A stretch of 64,000 nucleotides of DNA, taken from the NCBI RefSeq assembly GCF_010500955.1, contig NZ_QVMJ01000004.1:43134-107133 (forward strand), in the 5' to 3' direction. Positions 60,041 to 64,000 of the stretch are shown one piece after another; the first letter of the stretch is position 1; every line of letters starts with the position of its first letter. The notes beneath the pieces are model-generated. The model was not told the DNA's origin and did no database searches. It saw only the letters and a program-made list of their open reading frames with translations. Position numbers and translations under genes: made by a program. This stretch comes from Bacteroides sp. 519 (lineage in GTDB: Bacteria > Bacteroidota > Bacteroidia > Bacteroidales > Bacteroidaceae).

Positions 60041-60727
60041 TTAGTCAGTTAAAAGGAGCCCAATGCCTTTTACTGTTTTTAATTTTACGTTTGGGTCCGA
60101 GGCTAGTGCCTTACGCAGATTATTGACAACTACATCTAAGCTGCGCGACAGGAAATGATCGTATTCTTGTCCCCAAACTTGTTCGAGAATAGCATCTCGC
60201 TTTACAACTTCTCCTTTATTTAAAATGAGGATTCGGATAACACCTGCTTCTTTTGCAGTAAGCGATACCACATTGTCGTTGGCATCTTTTAATACATTCT
60301 TAACGCCATCAAAAGTAAACGAACCCAGGTTGCGGGTCTGGCTTTTGTCGCGGGTTGGGGCACCCGACTTTAATGTTATTAATGTTTTAAGGTATGCATC
60401 CAGTTCTTCGGGAGTATACGGTTTCTTTATAAAATTATTTCCACCTATGCTAAGCGCATCGGTTATACTTTTGGTTTCGCCCGATGCAAAAAGAATAAGA
60501 GTATCGCCATCTACTTCTCTTATTTTTTTCACCATATCCTTACCATTCATTTCGGGCATATCTATATCGGCTACAATAACATCCGGTTTATATTCTTTCC
60601 ACAATATTAGTCCTTCTTTACCATTGAGTGCGGTTTTAACTTCGTAACCACCAATTACATCTTCCAGGCTGGTCTGAATAATGTAGTTAAGACTTTCATT
60701 GTCTTCTACCAACAATAGTTTGATCAT
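60041..60727 (-). CDS. OmpR/PhoB-family response regulator
   Basis: A 228-residue two-component response regulator. The receiver domain (about 1-115) has the acidic pair in LLLVEDN, phosphoacceptor Asp54 in VIVADIDMPEMNG and Lys in NFIKKPYTPEE. The C-terminal winged helix (about 130-228) has SLTAKEAGVIRILILNKGEVV and VVVNNLRKALASDPNVKLKTVKGIG. The 5' end overlaps the histidine kinase gene by 32 bp, so the two are a pair made from one transcript. Targets are unknown; the susC promoter region just downstream is an obvious candidate. Confidence 0.95.
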   Translation of the reverse strand: MIKLLLVEDNESLNYIIQTSLEDVIGGYEVKTALNGKEGLILWKEYKPDVIVADIDMPEMNGKDMVKKIREVDGDTLILFASGETKSITDALSIGGNNFIKKPYTPEELDAYLKTLITLKSGAPTRDKSQTRNLGSFTFDGVKNVLKDANDNVVSLTAKEAGVIRILILNKGEVVKRDAILEQVWGQEYDHFLSRSLDVVVNNLRKALASDPNVKLKTVKGIGLLLTD

Positions 60728-62018
60728 ATATTTCTTCTGTTAGTTTGGGTAATCTTATTGTAAATTCGCTGTATTCTCCTTTCATACTTTCAATCGCTAC
60801 CATTCCTCCATGCATTCTAACAACTTGTTGTACATAGTTGAGCCCAATGCCAAATCCGGCAGCTCCACCTTTTGCCGATCGTTTACTTGCTGCTCCACGC
60901 TCAAACTTCTCGAATATCTTTAATTGGTCTTTGGCCGATATTCCAAATCCGTTATCTTTTACTTTTATAAGCGTGTAATCATTGTTCTCGTCAACTGTAA
61001 TAGTTATAGTAACCTTGTCGCCCGAATATTTTATGGCATTCTCTATCAGATTGCTGATTACTTGCTTCAGGTAGCTGGCGTCGGCATAAACATCCTTAAT
61101 GTTATATGTGGCAACAAAGTTAATTTCTTTTTTCGTTTTTGCAAGGAATTTTTCCATCAAATCATCCACAATAGCTTTAACTGGTATTGTTTCCTTGTTT
61201 AAGGTTAGCCCATCTTGCTCTATTTGGGCCAGAGTAAGTATTTTTTCGGTAAGCGTTAAAATATTCTCAGCCTCTTCGTTTATTATTTCATGATTCCGCT
61301 TTGTTTTCTCCGGACTTAGCTTCCCACTTTCTATTGCTTTGTTTCCAATTTTGATTGATGTTAATGGTGTTTTCATATTGTGCACCATGGCATGAGTAAA
61401 ATCGTTGCGCAATTGCGCTATTTTGTTTTGCCGGTTAATAATTTTAATTTGATAGGTAATGCAATATACAATAAGGAGTACGAATACAATGGTACCAATT
61501 AATAATAGGCCCATTTGGGTGAAGATGTCTTTAAAGGGATTTAAAATGGAAACTTGAAGATATTCGGATCCATTTTCTTTTGTATACACTTTTTTAGGGC
61601 AGGTTAAATGCCAGAATCCTTTTTCTTTTTGAGTCGACTGGATTACGCCTAAACTATCAGATATATGTTCAATAACAATATTAGTACTTAATCCTTCTTC
61701 AGCGGCTAAAGATTTGTAGGTTGAGTCAATGTAATGAAGGGATAAAGGGGCACTTAGGCTTTCATATGCTTCGTTTAAAAAGCCAATACTTACCCTAGTC
61801 CCATCTTCGAAATCATTAAACATTCCCCCCTCTGGTATTGGTACTATTTTAATCCGTCGAGTTACATCTTCGTGTAGTGCTTCGCCTAATATTTTTCCAT
61901 TTTTTCTTTGTATTTCCTCTTTTGAGGAACTATATGCATTATAAGCCCATATTAGCTGTAACGCTAATACAGCCAAAAGGCCAGTATAGGTAATTGTTTT
62001 AATATATCTGTTTTTCAT
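60696..62018 (-). CDS. Sensor histidine kinase, full length
   Basis: A 440-residue kinase from ATG 62018, chosen because a -7 box TACATTTG (62031-62024) ends 5 bp before it; the ORF from 62090 starts upstream of the promoter. It has an N-terminal membrane helix (YTGLLAVLALQLIWAY), a periplasmic sensor region (about 30-175), a second helix (LLLIGTIVFVLLIVYCITY), then HisKA (HAMVHNMKTPLTSIK) and ATPase domain (NLIENAIKYS, VKDNGFGIS, GFGIGLNYV). Its N-terminal 110 residues are duplicated at 63283-63717. It is paired with the overlapping response regulator gene. Confidence 0.93.
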   Translation of the reverse strand: MKNRYIKTITYTGLLAVLALQLIWAYNAYSSSKEEIQRKNGKILGEALHEDVTRRIKIVPIPEGGMFNDFEDGTRVSIGFLNEAYESLSAPLSLHYIDSTYKSLAAEEGLSTNIVIEHISDSLGVIQSTQKEKGFWHLTCPKKVYTKENGSEYLQVSILNPFKDIFTQMGLLLIGTIVFVLLIVYCITYQIKIINRQNKIAQLRNDFTHAMVHNMKTPLTSIKIGNKAIESGKLSPEKTKRNHEIINEEAENILTLTEKILTLAQIEQDGLTLNKETIPVKAIVDDLMEKFLAKTKKEINFVATYNIKDVYADASYLKQVISNLIENAIKYSGDKVTITITVDENNDYTLIKVKDNGFGISAKDQLKIFEKFERGAASKRSAKGGAAGFGIGLNYVQQVVRMHGGMVAIESMKGEYSEFTIRLPKLTEEIYDQTIVGRRQ

Positions 62019-62127
62019 ATTTGCAAATGTAATAATATAATTGCAACAGATACTAATATTTACCTGACATATTGCTAAAAAAACGCACAAGTATTCGTAA
62101 TTAGTTCGTTATTATTTATCAATTGCC
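61702..62127. repeat. Duplicated segment, copy L (kinase 5' end and promoter)
   Basis: This 426-bp segment matches 63401-63827 (427 bp). About 217 bp (61911-62127) and about 65 bp (61702-61766) are near-identical; between them the copies have diverged strongly. It includes the last four codons and the stop of the DUF4123-like ORF. Confidence 0.85.
62024..62031 (-). promoter_or_regulatory. -7 box of the histidine kinase, likely leaderless
   Basis: TACATTTG on the minus strand ends 5 bp before the ATG. With transcription starting a few bases after the box, the mRNA would begin at or next to the start codon. The kinase fragment copy has the same arrangement at 63731-63724. Confidence 0.55.
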
Positions 62128-62519
62128 TTCCTCATTCGCAAGAAATGTCTTAGATGCTTGCGCAGTTCATCAATTCCTAGTGAGGATGACAACCAGGTAA
62201 CTCTTCGATCAACTGGATCTTTCTCTTTTATTATTTGTATCAGTTTCTCATTGGTGGATATATCAACAAGATAGGGAGCCACACTCCACAATTCTTCACC
62301 CGTAGAGCCTCTGAACAATGATCTGTATACTATAGTAGGATCAAGAAGCAAAATATCGACATCTGTACCCCATAGAGCAGCATCAATAAGTACATAGTTA
62401 GGAGATAGACTATTACTTAGGAAAGCTTCGCTTTCAGTATTTTGCTTTTGAGTGAGTTCTTCTTGACGTAAAATGTCTACGTCTTTTTGAGTTTCTGGCA
62501 ATATCCAATTATTATTCAT
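62112..62519 (-). pseudogene. DUF4123-like protein, apparently 3'-truncated
   Basis: A 135-residue ORF that resembles the start of DUF4123 proteins, adaptors that load type VI secretion effectors (YVLIDAALWGTDVDILLLD, YRSLFRGSTGEELWSVAPYL, WLSSSLGIDELRKHLRHFLR). In that family the sequence continues past the HLRRFLR-like point. Here it stops after RMRKAIDK, and AIDK plus the stop belong to the duplicated segment, so the original 3' end seems to have been lost by recombination. No other type VI genes are in the window. It could also be a functional short variant. Confidence 0.6.
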
Positions 62520-62568
62520 TTGTTAGTATTATTTTACCAAATATTCCTTCTGATACATTAAGACTAAT

Positions 62569-63210
62569 TTATTTTTTTACAGTTTTTACTATAACCATAG
62601 TGATACTGTCAAGCGACCATTCCTGCCAAGGATGTGCTTCCAAGACTGTAAGTTCTTTTAATGGACAATATGCTACATCTAATTCTTTCATATTAGGACA
62701 ACCTGTTATGTCTAATTTTTCAATAGGATTCTGAGACAACCTAATTTCCTCAAGCTTCGGACACCCCTCAATTATTACATAATTTATATTATTATGCAAC
62801 GCTTTAATTTTTTCTAATTTTGGGCAATTCTTCACTATGAGATTGTTTATCCAATTACGTCCAATATTAATACTTTCGAGATGATTGAAGTTCTTTACAC
62901 TAAAAGTCCCTTTTAGAGTAACACTCCTGTTTTTATTGAAAAATCGAAGATGCTCTATATTCCTATGCCCATTTTCATCCTTTATAGTTTGTATTTCCCA
63001 CCATAAAAAGGGACAATTCTTAAAATATCCCAGTACCTGACCATTGGTTTTTAAATCTTCAGTAGACGGTTGCAATAAAAACTCACTTATTTGTTTTATC
63101 TCCTCCTGGTCATAAGTTTTATTGATACTGCCTATTATTATGTGTAGTATTCCCAATACAAACGGAATAGATACAATTACCACAAGAGCTGTTTTGTATT
63201 TCTTTTTCAT
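62569..63210 (-). CDS. Membrane-anchored leucine-rich-repeat-like protein
   Basis: A 213-residue protein with an N-terminal membrane helix (ALVVIVSIPFVLGILHIIIG). Short leucine-rich-like repeats of about 21 residues follow at about 105-185, each with a (N/G)CPKLE or GCPNMKEL block (NCPKLEKIKALHNNIN, GCPKLEEIRLSQNPIE). I do not recognise a named family. It lies between the DUF4123-like remnant and the kinase fragment, so it may be an immunity or accessory protein of a toxin system, but this is a guess from position only. Confidence 0.65.
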   Translation of the reverse strand: MKKKYKTALVVIVSIPFVLGILHIIIGSINKTYDQEEIKQISEFLLQPSTEDLKTNGQVLGYFKNCPFLWWEIQTIKDENGHRNIEHLRFFNKNRSVTLKGTFSVKNFNHLESINIGRNWINNLIVKNCPKLEKIKALHNNINYVIIEGCPKLEEIRLSQNPIEKLDITGCPNMKELDVAYCPLKELTVLEAHPWQEWSLDSITMVIVKTVKK

Positions 63211-63282
63211 ATAATTTCTATTTTTTACATTTTACAACAAGATACTGATACCAATTACGACGAATTCTTTCGTATGAATCAT

Positions 63283-63717
63283 TTACTTTGTATTTTGTAA
63301 TTCCCCCCATGAATAAACATCAAACTTGGCACGACTATCAGATTTCACGAACTTCCCTTCATAAACTACCCAATGATAGTCAAATAGAAAATTTTCTTCG
63401 GCGGCTAAAGATTTGTAGGTTGAATCAATGTAATGAAGGGATAAAGGGGCACTTAGGCTTTCATAAACTTCATTTAAAAGAGCAAAGCTTATACTTGAGC
63501 CATCTTTGTGATCGTCAAGTACTCCTTCTTTTGGTAGTGGAACTGTTTTAATCCGTCGAGTTACATCTTCTCGCATTGCTGTATCTAGCAATTCTCCTCC
63601 TTTTCTTTGTATTTCCTCTTTTGAGGAACTATATGCATTATAAGCCCATATTAGCTGTAATGCTAATACAGCCAAAAGCCCAGTATAGGTAATTGTTTTA
63701 ATATATCTGTTTTTCAT
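63283..63717 (-). pseudogene. Histidine kinase N-terminal duplicate lacking the kinase domain
   Basis: A 144-residue ORF from ATG 63717. Its first 39 residues are identical to the full-length kinase at 60696-62018. Residues about 40-85 differ at many positions. SAPLSLHYIDSTYKSLAAEE is identical again, after which it diverges and stops (ENFLFDYHWVVYEGKF...). It keeps the first membrane helix and part of the sensor region but has no second helix, HisKA or ATPase. It could be a decayed gene or a stand-alone sensor fragment that competes with the intact kinase. Its promoter is also duplicated. Confidence 0.7.
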
Positions 63718-63827
63718 ATTTTGCAAATGTAATAACATAATTTCAACAGATACTAATATTTACCTGACATATTGCTAAAAAAACGCACAAGTATTCATAA
63801 TTAGTTCGTTATTATTTATCAATTGCC
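63401..63827. repeat. Duplicated segment, copy R
   Basis: The partner of 61702-62127: promoter and kinase 5' end with one extra base. The match stops at 63827 in a codon run that would also end in AIDK and a stop, so an ancestral neighbour gene probably ended there. Confidence 0.85.
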
Positions 63828-64000
63828 GTCTGCTTTAGAGACTGTGTGAAAAGTCCAATCGCTCTTTGATTTTATTGCAAATTGTAAGCAATTACCCCGG
63901 TAGGGGTAATATGTGCATAACCCCGGGTGAGCAAAGCGTAACCCGGGGTATAACTCCCCTTGATTTTCTGAGCTCCGAAGGAGTTCAACCCTTTCAGGGC
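63828..64000. repeat. GC-rich palindromic element at the right edge, cut by the window
   Basis: ATTACCCC-GGTA-GGGGTAAT (63891-63910) is a perfect dyad. It is followed by a second hairpin (63917-63928 with 63941-63951, ACCCCGGG and CCCGGGGT) and a region with GAGCTCCGAAGGAG. No gene is visible. The word CCCGGTAGG is shared with the 22-bp array at 49852-49939. The element continues beyond the window. Confidence 0.65.

Noticed and set aside
62112..63210. A complete type VI secretion locus
   Set aside because: Only one short DUF4123-like ORF is present; no Hcp, VgrG, sheath or baseplate genes are visible in the window.

Overview
The window looks like a chromosomal segment of a Bacteroidota bacterium, most likely order Bacteroidales. 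The evidence is four SusC/SusD-type systems or relatives, a GLPGLI protein, lipoproteins with an acidic residue just after the lipobox cysteine, and many promoters that match the Bacteroidales -7 box TAnnTTTG. The DNA is about 40 to 45 percent GC by eye. I cannot name the genus from the sequence alone.

Layout. (1) 1-4085: the 3' part of rpoC, cut by the window start. (2) 4177-18957, minus strand: a dextran-type (alpha-1,6-glucan) utilisation locus with SusC, SusD, a SusE-like binder carrying three repeat domains, a GH66 dextranase lipoprotein, GH31 and GH97 alpha-glucosidases, and a membrane-spanning SusR-like regulator. (3) 18978-19711: a zeta-type kinase overlapped by a 59-residue ORF that is easily missed. 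(4) 19800-32060, minus strand: a secretion island for a double-glycine peptide. It holds a 70-residue precursor, a C39 peptidase/ABC exporter, an HlyD adaptor, a VKOR-thioredoxin protein with a C39-like N-terminus, a TlpA protein, a GLPGLI protein, a TonB-receptor-like barrel, a DUF3244-like protein and a TPR/LuxR regulator. (5) 32119-41896: GH3 glucosidase, outer-membrane barrel, DUF2795-like protein, cobalamin adenosyltransferase, methyltransferase, double thioredoxin-fold lipoprotein, hicAB, tRNA-Gln, a TPR protein and tyrS. (6) 42027-49643, plus strand: ECF sigma factor, FecR anti-sigma, an STN-containing SusC, SusD and an endonuclease/exonuclease/phosphatase lipoprotein. (7) 50095-54554: a discoidin-like secreted protein, U32 peptidase, 4HBT thioesterase, dprA and tRNA-Arg. 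(8) 54712-62018, minus strand: another SusCD pair and a response regulator/histidine kinase pair. (9) 62112-63717: a truncated DUF4123-like gene, a leucine-rich-repeat-like protein and a second, N-terminal-only copy of the histidine kinase.

How the genes work together. In the dextran locus the surface lipoproteins should bind and cut alpha-1,6-glucan, SusC should import the oligosaccharides, and GH31/GH97 should release glucose in the periplasm. The SusR-like protein probably acts on repeated GATGGCAAAAATA boxes upstream of susC. In the peptide island the exporter should cut the leader after Gly-Gly, while the VKOR-thioredoxin protein and TlpA handle the two core cysteines. The ECF/FecR/STN-SusC set is a typical trans-envelope signalling system.

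Spacers are rich in unexplained repeats. Two 22-bp-period arrays with unrelated sequences (8808-8895 and 49852-49939) share an architecture of four units, each with a small dyad. There are also several large palindromic elements, and two places where a gene sits between duplicated copies of a promoter region (50042-51645 and 61702-63827).
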